Assembly (NCBI RefSeq): GCF_900096975.1
Contig: NZ_FMYQ01000002.1
Span: 248,001-312,000 of the forward strand
Reading direction: 5' to 3'
Length of the DNA stretch: 64,000 nt
Source: Paraburkholderia lycopersici
Lineage (GTDB): Bacteria > Pseudomonadota > Gammaproteobacteria > Burkholderiales > Burkholderiaceae
A program made the position numbers and the translations under genes. Below the pieces are notes generated by a model. It did no database searches, was not told the DNA's origin, and worked only from the letters and a program-made list of their open reading frames with translations. Shown here one piece after another: positions 27,631-37,008 of the stretch (position 1 is its first letter; each line of letters starts with the position of its first letter).

Positions 27631-27670
27631 CCGGGCTCCCGAGCGGGTTCGAGTCCCGCCTTGGGCACCA
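27631..27670 (+). pseudogene. tRNA 3'-end fragment (tRNA-Leu-like), probable att site
   Basis: The sequence holds a perfect T-arm (GCGGG-TTCGAGT-CCCGC, 27643-27659), a 3' acceptor strand CTTGGGC and ACCA (27660-27670). The matching 5' half, D-arm and a proper anticodon arm are absent. The acceptor strand fits the GCCCAAG/CTTGGGC pair common in tRNA-Leu. Such 3'-end copies are the usual scar of tRNA-targeting integrases, and a decayed integrase lies 5.4 kb to the left. No second copy was found near 21 kb. Confidence 0.6.
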
Positions 27671-27726
27671 GCAGCCGTGAAAATGAATCCGCCGCAATGG
27701 CAATTCATATGGCGGTCGTTCTGCAT

Positions 27727-27802
<76 letters not shown>

Positions 27803-27848
27803 AATTAGTCGTTTGATGTCGTCCGGAACAGTCTGTCAATAGCGAAAA

Positions 27849-27873
27849 AAAGCCCCGAAAAATCGGGGCTTTT
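27849..27873 (+). terminator. Intrinsic terminator after tRNA-Ala
   Basis: AAGCCCCGA / TCGGGGCTT stem with an AAAA loop and following Ts, 46 bp downstream of the tRNA. A-rich on the left side, so it may also act for leftward transcription. Confidence 0.85.
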
Positions 27874-28464
27874 GCGTTTCTGGAGACCACGCTGTCTGGC
27901 TCGGTCTTCCGAAGGCACTGGCTGGTGAGCGCTACGGCCCGTCACCGGGTGGCCGGTGGCTTTAAAGGCTCGGCAATGCACAGGCCGGCGACGCTAACTC
28001 AAGGCAGTCAAGCAAGCTTGCTGAAAGCGGGGTTTTGGCCAACGCCGTCTTCCGCCTGCTCCCTACCGTTAAGGGTTCGGCATGCCGATTGACGGCGATG
28101 GTAATCACGTTGCTCGCGCAACATGACGCTTTTTATCCTCATCGTGATGGCCGCGACGTTTCTCGTCTGTGCGTGTCACTGATGACTCGGCGCACCGTGT
28201 TCCTTAAGAGCGTCGGCATCGCGATGCCACGACCGCAACCCCCTGCACTCCATCTCCATTGCTCGATGCAAGGCGTACGGCGCTTTCGCGGGCCGCGCGG
28301 CATCCTTGCGTGACGTCTTCCGGGTCGTGCGCAGTCTGTGGCGACCCCGTACATCGATCTCTTGCCGTGTTCGTCAAAAAGCGCAATGCATGGTTGACTA
28401 CCATCGCTAATTTGTTTGGTGGATGATCCACGACGAAAAAGGCGAGCATTATTCGATCAAAATA

Positions 28465-28478
28465 TTGATTCAGATCAA
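28465..28478. promoter_or_regulatory. FNR/Anr-type box
   Basis: TTGAT-TCAG-ATCAA is a perfect match to the FNR/Anr consensus TTGAT-N4-ATCAA. No gene with a clear start lies close by on either side, so the target is uncertain. Confidence 0.5.
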
Positions 28479-28630
28479 AGAATGCGTGAATTTTCGACTG
28501 GAGTTACGCGCGGGAGTGCCGATAGAAAAGATACCGACCCTTGATTGATCCTCGACAAACTGGTCAGGGTCATGGCGACGGTGGCTCCAGACAAATGACT
28601 GGTTGAGAACACGAATGGAAAATATCTTGC

Positions 28631-28652
28631 GCAAGCAAGCAAGCAAGCAAGC
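28631..28652. repeat. GCAA tetranucleotide microsatellite
   Basis: Five and a half tandem copies of GCAA. It lies outside any gene I can support. Confidence 0.8.
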
Positions 28653-29177
28653 ATCCTGACTTTGCGGCCATCGGCGGCTGCTTCATTCGATGCGGACCGT
28701 CTCCGTTCCGACCGCTGGCTGGCATGATGCCGTCGCGGGAGGGCTGTTGCAGGGATCCCGTTTGTCGCGTCCGATGCTCCTCCCCTTGTGGAGCGGGTGC
28801 CGGCGCAATCCCTGCGCGCCTCGCATGTAGCACTTCGTCATTTCGTGCCGGCCGTAGCCGTAGCCGTGCAACGGTCAGCAGGGTTCCCGGGCAGTCAGCT
28901 TGCCGGTCGATTCCGGGTTGCCGCCGAAGTGGACAGCGACGTTGCGCGCAGGATCGTCCGTCGCCGAGCCCTACTGTCTCCGGACACCGGCGCGGCGATT
29001 TCAGGTTCGCGGCCAGTCGAGCGTCGGCTCGACCGGTGTTGCGCCGGAGCCGACGACCACGACCAGACCAATCACTCTTGCCGCGGCTTTCGCCGCGCAA
29101 TGCCCGCAATGCACCGGGGCGCGCACGGCCGCGAGGCCGACAACCGCGGCCGGAGCACCTCAGATTCGAGATATGAC

Positions 29178-29444
29178 ATGGAAGATCTGCGCGAGACCTT
29201 CGAGCTGAAAATTGCAGCTCACCGTGTACTCCTCGCCAGTTTGCTGGCGAAGCTTGCTGGGACGGACGAGGAATTGGAAAGCCTGCGCGAACAGGTTCTC
29301 GATGGGAACCTGGCCGCATTGGTCAGGATCCGGTATCCGGGAACCGGGGACGCGTTCTTCGAGGAGATGGAGCACGTGCTGCTGTTGGCCCACCTGGCCG
29401 CGGAGCGAGTCGAGGAGCGGCGCAGGGCCGGGAACGAGGAATAA
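29178..29444 (+). CDS. Small helical hypothetical protein
   Basis: 88 residues from the ATG at 29178; the same frame is open further upstream but with poorer composition. The product is almost wholly helical with heptad-like Leu/Glu patterns (METHEDLR-type start, LLAKLAGTDEELESLREQVL, HVLLLAHLAAERVEERR). No known domain. It lies 150 bp before an Aer-like receptor on the same strand and could belong to that transcription unit. Not secreted, no membrane segment. Confidence 0.5.
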   Translation: MEDLRETFELKIAAHRVLLASLLAKLAGTDEELESLREQVLDGNLAALVRIRYPGTGDAFFEEMEHVLLLAHLAAERVEERRRAGNEE

Positions 29445-29594
29445 CGCGGCACCGGATTACGAACACAACGAACAAGCCGTGGGATTCGAGCCGTTCACGA
29501 TGAATTTTCATATATCGCAATCCTCTGGATGGAATTGCGCGGCTCCGGAACGGGAGTTTTTCTGTCCCACGGCGTATCTAATCGAGGATCAACG

Positions 29595-31139
29595 ATGCGA
29601 AACAATCAGCCGGTCACCCAGCGCGAGCGCGAACTCCCCGCGAACTCGACGCTCATGTCGAAAACCGATGCGCAAGGCCGGATCAATTATGCCAACGTCG
29701 ATTTCGTGCAGGCCAGCGGCTTCAGTGCCGACGAGCTTCAAGGTCAGCCGCATAACATCGTGCGCCATCCCGACATGCCCGGCGAAGCGTTCGCCGACAT
29801 GTGGCGCACCCTCAAGGACGGCCAGCCGTGGTCCGCGGTGGTGAAGAACCGGCACAAGAGCGGCGACCACTACTGGGTGACGGCCAACGCCGTTCCGATT
29901 GTCCGCGGCGGACAAACGACCGGATATCTGTCGATCAGGACGAGGCCGTCGCGCGAGGAAATCGCCGCGGCGGAAGCGCTATATCGCGACTTTCGGGAGG
30001 GCAGGGCCGGTAAGCGGTCCTTTCACAAGGGCTTGATCGTCCGTTCGGGGCTGATGAAAATCACCTCGTTATTCAAGACCGCGAGCGTGCGGACGAGACT
30101 TCACCTCGCGATGGCGGCGTTCGCCGCCTGGCAGATCGCGGGCTTCGTCATAGCCGGGCCGACGTCGATTCCCGCCGCCGTGACGGCCGGATTCGCCCTC
30201 GCCGGCATGGCCGCTCTCACCGTGTTTTTCGGCAGGCAGATCGCGACGCCGCTCGAACGGGTCCTTAAGGGAGCCCTCGAGGTCGCCTCCGGCGACAGAT
30301 ACGAGGTCAAGCCGCTCGACCGTGTCGACGAGATCGGCATGATCAATCGCGTGGTCGGCCAACTGGGCCTGATCTTGCGCTGGCTGGCACTGGACGTGAA
30401 CGGGCAGGTGGCGGGCGTCCGTACCGCCAGCCGCGAGATCGCCCAGGGAAACCTCGACCTGAGCCGCCGCACCGAACAGGCGGCGACGAGCGTGCAGCAG
30501 ACCGCGAGCGCGATGGCGGAGATCACGTCCGCCACGCAGAGCAACGCCGAAACGGCCCGCGAGGCCGCCTTGAGCTCCGCGCAGACCCGCGACGCCGCAA
30601 CGAAGGGCGGGCAGGCCATCGAGGAAGTGGTGGTCACCATGGGCGACGTCACGTCGAGTTCGCGCAGGATCACCGACATCATCGGCGTGATCGAAGGCAT
30701 TGCGTTCCAGACCAACATCCTCGCGCTGAACGCCGCGGTCGAAGCCGCGCGTGCCGGCGACCAGGGGCGGGGGTTCGCCGTGGTGGCGGGCGAGGTTCGC
30801 GCCCTCGCGCAGCGCAGCGCCACGGCGGCCGGCGAAATCAAGCAGTTGATCGGCGAAAGCGTCAGCACGGTCGATTCGCAGTCCAGCCAGGTCAACGAAA
30901 CCGGCCAGACCATGAAAGAGATCGTGGAGCAGGTGAAGCGGGTTTCCGGGCTGATCGCCGAAATCAGTGCGGCCATCAGCGAGCAGAGCATCGGGATGAC
31001 GCAGATCGACGGGGCAATCGAGAAGCTCGACGAAATCGCGCAGCAGAACGCGGCGCTCGTCGAGGAGACCGCGGCGGCGTCGGAAAACCTGAAGCAGCAG
31101 GCGACACAGCTTGCGCAAGCGGTCAGCGTATTCTGCTGA
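29595..31139 (+). CDS. Aer-like PAS chemoreceptor (1)
   Basis: 514 residues. The ATG at 29595 is preceded by GAGG. The N-terminal PAS domain (about 10-115) matches the FAD-binding PAS of Aer: [29 protein letters not shown] and [12 protein letters not shown]. Two closely spaced membrane segments (about 166-186 and 190-212) with almost no periplasmic loop fit a receptor sensing redox state or respiration from the cytoplasm. A HAMP region follows, and a signalling domain with the conserved hairpin tip [21 protein letters not shown]. There is no C-terminal NWETF-type pentapeptide, so methylation enzymes would not be tethered. It is one of two paralogues here with exactly equal length. Confidence 0.92.
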   Translation: MRNNQPVTQRERELPANSTLMSKTDAQGRINYANVDFVQASGFSADELQGQPHNIVRHPDMPGEAFADMWRTLKDGQPWSAVVKNRHKSGDHYWVTANAVPIVRGGQTTGYLSIRTRPSREEIAAAEALYRDFREGRAGKRSFHKGLIVRSGLMKITSLFKTASVRTRLHLAMAAFAAWQIAGFVIAGPTSIPAAVTAGFALAGMAALTVFFGRQIATPLERVLKGALEVASGDRYEVKPLDRVDEIGMINRVVGQLGLILRWLALDVNGQVAGVRTASREIAQGNLDLSRRTEQAATSVQQTASAMAEITSATQSNAETAREAALSSAQTRDAATKGGQAIEEVVVTMGDVTSSSRRITDIIGVIEGIAFQTNILALNAAVEAARAGDQGRGFAVVAGEVRALAQRSATAAGEIKQLIGESVSTVDSQSSQVNETGQTMKEIVEQVKRVSGLIAEISAAISEQSIGMTQIDGAIEKLDEIAQQNAALVEETAAASENLKQQATQLAQAVSVFC

Positions 31140-31191
31140 CCGCCTGGCCGAACGTGATCGTTGTCCTTCCCGATGCGAAAACCCGGCCCCG

Positions 31192-32403
31192 TCAGGGACT
31201 CATGCGGTTAAACGAGGGCGGAGCGCCGAACGTCACGCAGAAAACCTCATAGAGCATCCGCTCCGCCGCGCGCCAGGCTTCTTCCACCACGCAGTACCGC
31301 ACCCGGGCCGCGCCGCGGGCGATGCACTGGAACAGCGGCATATTGTTGCTGCTGCCGCGCAGATGATGGCCGAGCCGCTGGCGCAGATCGCTACTCGACC
31401 CGATGTAGACCACGTCGGTGGGGGTCGCCCGCGCGAGTCCACTGTCGGTCCAGCTTCCACTGCTGCCGTGCTGTGCTGCTTCCGCGTTCGCGCGGATCTC
31501 GTAGACGCCCGGCTGGTCCGGTACGCAGGCACGCAGCGTTTGAGCTGTTAGCGGGAGCAGCGGGGAGAACCCCTCCGTTGCGGCCACGTAGCCCATGCGA
31601 GCACGGCGGTTTCGGGAATCTGGAATGGCGAGATCGCGGCGGATGCTTGCCACCGAACGGCGCAGTACTCGCACGCCGTAGTCCTGCGCCAGAATGCGTG
31701 CGATGGCGTCGTCGGTCAGCGGCGTCTGCAGATCGCCTCGCAGCATCCGGCTCTTTTCTTCGCGGATCACGCTTTCGACCATGTGCCGGTGTACCTGCCG
31801 CGGCTTCGGAGCGAGCGTGGCAAACGGAACGATGCGTCCGTCGGCTGTGGTGAGGGAAAGCCGGCGGACGAGGCGCGAAACGCGACCCTCGTCGGCCACC
31901 ACGGCCAACTGCGGGTCGGCACGCAAACGGGCGGAGAGGAGCCCTTGTGTCAGCGGCGTCAGCGTCAGCGGAGCCCCCGAGCGCAAATAATGCTCCTGTG
32001 CTGCGATGGCCGCCCCGGCGAGCGCGTCGGTCAGGCGATTGCGCGTGTTGATGAGCCGCAGACGCCCAAGCAGGGCGGACTGATTCTGGGCAAGCGCCGC
32101 ACGCCGTACACGGTGCTCCAGTGCCGCCTCGTCGAGCCGGTATTCACGGATGTAACTCTCGCGGGCGTAACGCAGCACCAGCACGCCGTTTGAGTCTGCG
32201 ATGCGGCCGAGCGTCGGGTTTGCAGGCCCGTTCTGTCGAGCGTCCTCCAGATGCGAACCGGACAGCCGCCCGATCTCGACCCACGCGGCGAGTCCCAGCC
32301 GGCCGATATCGGCGTCGGCTGTCGCCACCGCCCGGCTGAAGCTGCGCAGGGACAGTTCGAGAAAACGCGCCAGCACGATCTTGCCAAGCAGATCGGGGTC
32401 CAT
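31192..32403 (-). CDS. Sigma-54-like DNA-binding region fused to a GIY-YIG domain
   Basis: 403 residues from the ATG at 32401-32403; the frame is open to 32481 but that part uses atypical codons (AGA, ACA, GTA). Residues ~110-270 resemble the C-terminal half of RpoN: a core-binding-like stretch, EGRVSRLVRRLSLTTADGRI where RpoN has its helix-turn-helix, and LTDDAIARILAQDYGVRVLRRSVASIRR, in which residues 247-256 match the RpoN box (ARRTVAKYRE) imperfectly. The Gln-rich activator-interacting N-terminus of RpoN is absent. Residues 299-403 are a GIY-YIG nuclease domain with GVY (299-301), YIG (333-335), Arg residues in DLRQRL, a Glu at 381 and a final Asn. Function is not known to me. The gene is opposite in direction to the flanking receptors. 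Confidence 0.75.
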   Translation of the reverse strand: MDPDLLGKIVLARFLELSLRSFSRAVATADADIGRLGLAAWVEIGRLSGSHLEDARQNGPANPTLGRIADSNGVLVLRYARESYIREYRLDEAALEHRVRRAALAQNQSALLGRLRLINTRNRLTDALAGAAIAAQEHYLRSGAPLTLTPLTQGLLSARLRADPQLAVVADEGRVSRLVRRLSLTTADGRIVPFATLAPKPRQVHRHMVESVIREEKSRMLRGDLQTPLTDDAIARILAQDYGVRVLRRSVASIRRDLAIPDSRNRRARMGYVAATEGFSPLLPLTAQTLRACVPDQPGVYEIRANAEAAQHGSSGSWTDSGLARATPTDVVYIGSSSDLRQRLGHHLRGSSNNMPLFQCIARGAARVRYCVVEEAWRAAERMLYEVFCVTFGAPPSFNRMSP

Positions 32404-33034
32404 CCTTCTACCAGGTTGCATTGCTCGGTTGCCTTGCTTTGTCATCAGAGGCGCGGATACTGGCACGCTCCGGTCCGGCATGGCAACTGCGGAGCCGGCC
32501 GCCAGCGTTTCGCCGACTACATTCCCCTAGCAAGTTTTCGAGAATCGAGCATTACTTTTGCCGATTCTGTCCCCACAATATTTTTGACGCACATCAACAT
32601 TTTTTGCATCAGCACCTCAAACACCGCAGGTACAGGCCGATAAAAAGTTAGTCACGCCCAGCTTGCGGGACAGGGCGTGGTTCGCAAGAACGACAGGTTG
32701 ACGTGAAGACGCGTTGCCCATGCAAGGCTGGCTGACGAAGTGCAAGGCCAATGCGGTGACGGCCTGCATCGGTCTCGGTTTCTGGTCCCTTGCGACCGGA
32801 AGGCAGGCGCATTCGGCGAGGCGAGGAAGGCCCGCGCGCCACGGGGCAGGTCGTTCATGACATTCCGCAGATCGATCCCAGCCAGTTCCGGCCTTGCCTC
32901 GCAGGCTGGAATGGCACGGTCACACCCAGTTGCGGCCGCAAACACCCCCTCGCCAGTCAGCCAATCCATCCGCGAAGGATGGGTTGCATCTGGAACATGA
33001 AGCAGAACAGTCACGTTGCAAAGAAGGATTGATT
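32404..33034. other. Divergent region upstream of the second receptor
   Basis: 631 bp. It includes an AT-richer patch (32520-32650) with a sigma-28-type promoter, then ~380 bp of leader before the GTG start of the second Aer-like gene. A 46-codon frame from an ATG at 32720 (starting MQGWLTKCKANAV) has no ribosome site and is not called as a gene. The promoter of the leftward sigma-54-like gene must also lie here. Confidence 0.45.
32617..32643 (+). promoter_or_regulatory. Sigma-28 (FliA) flagellar promoter
   Basis: TCAA, exactly 15 bp, then GCCGATAA. The -10 element is a full match to the FliA consensus and the spacing is canonical. It points toward the second Aer-like receptor and would place that gene in the late flagellar/chemotaxis regulon. 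Confidence 0.6.
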
Positions 33035-34579
33035 GTGCGTAACAATTTGCCCGTTACCGGGCGCGAATATGAGTTGCCGAAAGACACGACGCTCATGTCG
33101 GTGACCGACTGCAATGGGCTCATCACGTATGCGAATGCGGCGTTCGTCCGGGTAAGCGGGTTTGAGCGGGAGGAACTCATCGGTCAGCCGCACAACGTGG
33201 TACGCCATCCGGACATGCCGCCCGAGGCGTTCGCCGACATGTGGGCCACCTTGCGGGCGGGATTGTCGTGGGCCGCGCTCGTGAAAAACCGGCGCAAGAA
33301 CGGCGATCACTACTGGGTCCGCGCTCACGTGGCTCCCATCGATCACCGCGGCACGCTGCTCGGCTACATGTCGGTCCGCACATGGGTCGGCCGCGACGAG
33401 GTCGAAGCGGCCGACGAACTCTATCGGCGTTTTCGCAGCGGGAAGGCGACCCATCTGGGGTTCCATCGTGGCACGGTGGTGCGAAGCGGATGGATGCGCT
33501 GGGCCTCGTCGCTGAAGACGATGCGCGTGCGTTGGCGCATTCGCTGCGGCGCGCTGATTGCCGCCGCGCTCGGCATACTCGGCAACGATGCGTTCGGGCT
33601 ACGAGGCGTCAGCCTCGCCGCCGTCTCGGGAATCGAGGTGGCCATCTTGCTGCTGCTGGTGGCATGGATCGACATGCAAATATCGCATCCGGTCGAGCGC
33701 GTGCTTCGCCAGGCCCTCGACATCGCGACCGGCAAGCGCAACGAAGATCTGCACATGGACCGCGTCGACGAGATCGGGATGATCCTGCGGGCGATCGAGC
33801 AGTCCGGGCTGAACCTGCGTTCGCTCGTGGACGACATCGGCGAGCAGATTCCCGGGCTGGGAAGTACCAGCCGGGAGATGGCCCAGGGCAGCATCGATCT
33901 CGGCTCGCGCAGCGAAGAGACCGCGGCGAGCCTGGAACACACCGCCGCGTCCATCGAACAGATCACCGCGGCGGTCAGGAACAACGCGCAGACCGCCGGC
34001 CGCGCGAACGAACTCGCCGTCGCGGCCAGCGCGGCGGCGGCCCATGGCTGCGAGATGATGGACAAGGTGACGGCCACCATGGACGGCATCACGGTGTCGA
34101 GCCGGCGGATCAGCGAAATCGTCGACGTGATCGACGGCATTGCGTTCCAGACCAACATCCTCGCGCTCAACGCGGCGGTGGAGGCGGCCCGCGCGGGCGA
34201 ATCGGGGCGCGGCTTCGCGGTGGTGGCCGGCGAAGTCCGGGCACTGGCCCAGCGCAGTGCGAACGCGGCGAAGGAGGTCACGGCGCTGATCGGGCAGAGC
34301 GTCGCCACGATAGAGGGCGGCAATCGCCTCATCGACGAGGCGAGCACGGCGATGACCGGCATCGTCGATTCGATCACCAGCGTCACGTCGCTGATCGGCG
34401 ATATCAGCTCGGCCACGCGTGAGCAGTCGGACGGCATCGGCGAGGTCAACAGCGAAGTCATCCGGTTGGAGCAGATGACGCAGCAGAACGCGACCCTCGT
34501 CGAGCAGAGCGCGGAAGTCTCCGGGCGATTGCAGCATCAGGCCGCGCGGCTGATCGAAGCTGTGACCGTATTTCAATGA
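33035..34579 (+). CDS. Aer-like PAS chemoreceptor (2), GTG start
   Basis: 514 residues if started at the GTG at 33035, which follows AGAAGGA with 6-nt spacing and aligns with the start of receptor 1 ([15 protein letters not shown] against [15 protein letters not shown]). The Aer-type PAS domain is well conserved ([25 protein letters not shown]). Two membrane segments with a very short outside loop lie at about 170-208. HAMP and the signalling domain with [21 protein letters not shown] follow. No terminal pentapeptide. The paralogue pair has diverged mostly in the membrane and HAMP parts, so they may read different electron-transport signals. Driven by the sigma-28 promoter at 32617. Confidence 0.9.
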   Translation: MRNNLPVTGREYELPKDTTLMSVTDCNGLITYANAAFVRVSGFEREELIGQPHNVVRHPDMPPEAFADMWATLRAGLSWAALVKNRRKNGDHYWVRAHVAPIDHRGTLLGYMSVRTWVGRDEVEAADELYRRFRSGKATHLGFHRGTVVRSGWMRWASSLKTMRVRWRIRCGALIAAALGILGNDAFGLRGVSLAAVSGIEVAILLLLVAWIDMQISHPVERVLRQALDIATGKRNEDLHMDRVDEIGMILRAIEQSGLNLRSLVDDIGEQIPGLGSTSREMAQGSIDLGSRSEETAASLEHTAASIEQITAAVRNNAQTAGRANELAVAASAAAAHGCEMMDKVTATMDGITVSSRRISEIVDVIDGIAFQTNILALNAAVEAARAGESGRGFAVVAGEVRALAQRSANAAKEVTALIGQSVATIEGGNRLIDEASTAMTGIVDSITSVTSLIGDISSATREQSDGIGEVNSEVIRLEQMTQQNATLVEQSAEVSGRLQHQAARLIEAVTVFQ

Positions 34580-34646
34580 GCGCTTGCGTCCTGACAGACA
34601 AAAAGATGGACGATCGATCAGGCTTACAGAATAAAGGGGATTGCGA

Positions 34647-35855
34647 GTGCAGAGGATAACCGGGTTGTTTGTCGCCCGTCAGCCGGTTCTGGACCGGAGC
34701 GGTTCCGTCGTCGCGCACGAGATACTGCTTGGGGACGACGATGCACAGGTGGCCGACGATCACGGGCGCTTGCGCGAACAGGCCGGGAGGGCGGAGCGTG
34801 TCCGCAGTTCGGGGGAGCTGGAACGACTGATCGGCTTGGGGGATACGTTCGTCAGTTATGCCGATGTTACGCATCCGCAGGATCTGATCGGCGAGTTGCC
34901 GTTTTCCGGCGTGGTGCTCGAGGTCGCGGCCGGATTCCTGCCGGCACCGCAGCTTGTCAGCCAATGCGAGCGGCTGCGCGCAATGGGTTATCGCCTTGCG
35001 CTCGACGGCGTGCGGGGATTCGATCCGGCACTCGAGGCGCTTCTGCCCTATGTCGATGTCGTCAAGCTGGACTGGCCCCGCATTCCCGCCGACGAAGCGG
35101 CGGGGATCGTGGCCCGGTTCAGGCAGGCCGGAAAGCAGGTACTGGCGGAAAGGATCGATCAGCGCGACGCCCATGCGAACGCGATGCTGGCCGGTTGCGA
35201 CCTGTTTCAAGGATTCTTCTTCGCCACGCCGCTGGCGTCGCCGGTATCGCGCCCATCGTACGCGTTCGCCGCGATATTGAAGGTGCTTCGCATGTTGACC
35301 GCAGACGCAAGCGAGGCGGAGATCGAGCAGGCGCTGAAGGAAGCGCCAATGCTGGTCGTCCAGTTGCTTCGGCTCGCGAACAGCAGCAGCCTGCTTTCGC
35401 TGCGCAACAGGAAGATTGCGTCGATACGGCAGGCTTTTTCTGTCGTCGGCAGCCGGCAACTGACGCGCTGGTGTTGCCTGCTCCTGTACGGCAGTCCCTC
35501 CGGACTCGCAGCGGAAAACGATCCGCTGGTGCAGTTCGTGACGCAACGAGCCGCGATCATGGAATTCATCGCGCAGGAGACGGGCGGCGACAGCGGCCTC
35601 TGCCAGTCGGCCTATCTGGCCGGCTTGCTGTCGCTGGCCCATGTTTCGCACGGTGGCGATGCGAGTACGTTCATCGCGGAGTTGCCCGTCGGTCCGGCCA
35701 TCAGAGCCGCCGTCACCGAGCGCGGCGGCCCGCTGGGCAGCATGCTGCTGATCGCCGAACAGCTCGAAGCAGGAGGCTACCGGGCCGCATTGGCGTCGTG
35801 CCGGGCGGCATTCGGGCCGGAACTGGCGGCGCATCTTGCGAACTGGATGCCGTGA
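34647..35855 (+). CDS. EAL-HDOD signalling protein (YuxH type)
   Basis: 402 residues. The GTG at 34647 is preferred because AGGGGA lies 6-8 nt before it; a TTG at 34641 is also in frame. The N-terminal half is a degenerate EAL domain: the expected EAL motif reads HEILLGD and key metal ligands are missing, so cyclic-di-GMP cleavage is unlikely. The C-terminal half is an HDOD domain (VVQLLRLANSSSLLSLRNRKIASIRQAFSVVG-type core). This pairing is widespread beside chemotaxis and motility genes and probably works by protein-protein contacts. It follows the second receptor by 67 bp. Confidence 0.87.
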   Translation: MQRITGLFVARQPVLDRSGSVVAHEILLGDDDAQVADDHGRLREQAGRAERVRSSGELERLIGLGDTFVSYADVTHPQDLIGELPFSGVVLEVAAGFLPAPQLVSQCERLRAMGYRLALDGVRGFDPALEALLPYVDVVKLDWPRIPADEAAGIVARFRQAGKQVLAERIDQRDAHANAMLAGCDLFQGFFFATPLASPVSRPSYAFAAILKVLRMLTADASEAEIEQALKEAPMLVVQLLRLANSSSLLSLRNRKIASIRQAFSVVGSRQLTRWCCLLLYGSPSGLAAENDPLVQFVTQRAAIMEFIAQETGGDSGLCQSAYLAGLLSLAHVSHGGDASTFIAELPVGPAIRAAVTERGGPLGSMLLIAEQLEAGGYRAALASCRAAFGPELAAHLANWMP

Positions 35856-36430
35856 CGGCTGCGCAGATCCGGCCATCCCGTCATGGGCGGCCTCGCGGCA
35901 CACTCGCCGTGAAAATGCCGCTCAAGCAACCAGGGCGACTTCCGTAAAAGTATCTGTAGCAGCTCATTTCCGGCTCGACTCACGGGCGCGATCTGTTACG
36001 CCAAGGAACGGATTCATGTCAGCGGGGAGTGACCATGCCGGAATGCAGATCTGATCGATACATCAGCGATCCGAACCTCATCGATATACTCGCCCGGTCG
36101 CTGGAAGAGGTCATTCAAGGCCTTCGGAAACCTGTGTTGCCGTCTCTCGCCGCCTGCGGAACGGCGAACGGGGGCCGGCAAATGGAACGTGGCCGCAGCG
36201 AGCCGCGTCCGCCGGACGAGCAATGCAACGGCGATCAGGAAAGCCATGTCACCAGGTCGAAGTGAGCTTCGCGACCGGGCCGCGCCAGGCGCGCCGCGAG
36301 GACGCCGATGGACGCGCGCGTGGCGATCGCGTCGTGCGCGGCGCGAGCCAGGCGCGTGCGCCGCAACCGGCTGATCCGCGAGGCGCCGGGTGCGTTTTTT
36401 CAACCCTTTCCCAATCGTTCAGGGGCTAAC
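35856..36430. other. Region before cheW with one possible small ORF
   Basis: 575 bp. Apart from the 76-codon frame at 36035 nothing protein-like stands out, and no clear sigma-28 or sigma-70 promoter was found ahead of cheW. Base composition stays high-GC. Confidence 0.35.
36035..36265 (+). CDS. Possible small protein
   Basis: 76 residues. The ATG at 36035 has a good GGGGAG ribosome site. The first ~40 residues look natural (ISDPNLIDILARSLEEVIQGLRK) but the rest is low-complexity and Arg/Glu/Pro-rich. No family recognised. It could be a real accessory gene, a truncated one, or chance. Confidence 0.3.
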   Translation: MPECRSDRYISDPNLIDILARSLEEVIQGLRKPVLPSLAACGTANGGRQMERGRSEPRPPDEQCNGDQESHVTRSK

Positions 36431-36943
36431 GTGGCAGCAGTCCAATCCATCCGTGGCACCGGTATGCAAGGCGCGGCCGGGGCCGATGCAGGCGGGCAGG
36501 AATTTCTCGTCTTCACCCTCGGCGCGGAAGAGTACGGCATCGACATCCTCAAGGTGCAGGAGATACGTGGTTACGACAGCGGGACGCGCATCGCGAACGC
36601 GCCCGACTTCATCAAGGGCGTCATCAACCTGCGCGGCATCATCGTGCCGATCGTCGACATGCGCATCAAGTTCCATCTGGGCCGCGTCGAGTACGGCCAG
36701 CAGACGGTCGTCATCATCCTGAATATTGCGCACCGCGTGGTCGGCATGGTGGTGGACGGCGTCTCGGACGTGCTCACGCTGCAGACGGACCAGATCATGC
36801 CCGCGCCCGAGTTCGGCGCCACGCTCACGACCGAGTACCTCACGGGTCTCGGCACCGTGGACGGCCGCATGCTGATCCTGCTCGACATCGAATCGCTGAT
36901 GTTGAGCCCCGACATGGCGTTGATGGACGAGCCGGCAACATGA
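36431..36943 (+). CDS. cheW: CheW chemotaxis coupling protein
   Basis: 170 residues from a GTG at 36431 with AGGGGC before it. A CheW fold covers residues ~25-160: [26 protein letters not shown], then [23 protein letters not shown] with the Arg/Gly pattern that contacts receptors and CheA, and [17 protein letters not shown]. It couples receptors to the CheA kinase. No CheA is present in the window, so it must serve a kinase encoded elsewhere or contact another kinase. cheZ follows after 65 bp. Confidence 0.93.
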   Translation: MAAVQSIRGTGMQGAAGADAGGQEFLVFTLGAEEYGIDILKVQEIRGYDSGTRIANAPDFIKGVINLRGIIVPIVDMRIKFHLGRVEYGQQTVVIILNIAHRVVGMVVDGVSDVLTLQTDQIMPAPEFGATLTTEYLTGLGTVDGRMLILLDIESLMLSPDMALMDEPAT

Positions 36944-37008
36944 ACAGCCTGCCCGACAAGGACGGCAGGCGTTAGAGAAAACTCGTTATTTCAGGAACTT
37001 GAATCGAC

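Larger units (their letters stand above)
27874..29177. other. 1.3-kb region without a convincing gene
   Basis: No ORF here has a family signature and credible start on either strand; overlapping open frames at 28570-29176 are by-products of high GC. It contains an exact FNR-type palindrome (28465-28478), a weak sigma-28-like box (GCCGATAG at 28518-28525, with CTGGAGTT 11 bp before) and a GCAA microsatellite (28631-28652). The segment looks like a promoter zone whose gene has been lost or is very short. Confidence 0.4.

Noticed and set aside
27134..27703. Minus-strand ORF with a CWCPRRDSNPLGSPDYKA-like start
   Set aside because: This peptide is the antisense translation of the tRNA 3'-end fragment and is a well-known false ORF type.
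30069..31118. Long minus-strand frames over the first receptor gene
   Set aside because: The plus-strand receptor signalling domain is unmistakable and the antisense product has no domain.
32720..32860. A 46-codon frame in the leader of the second receptor
   Set aside because: No ribosome site and no family resemblance; retained only as part of the long leader.
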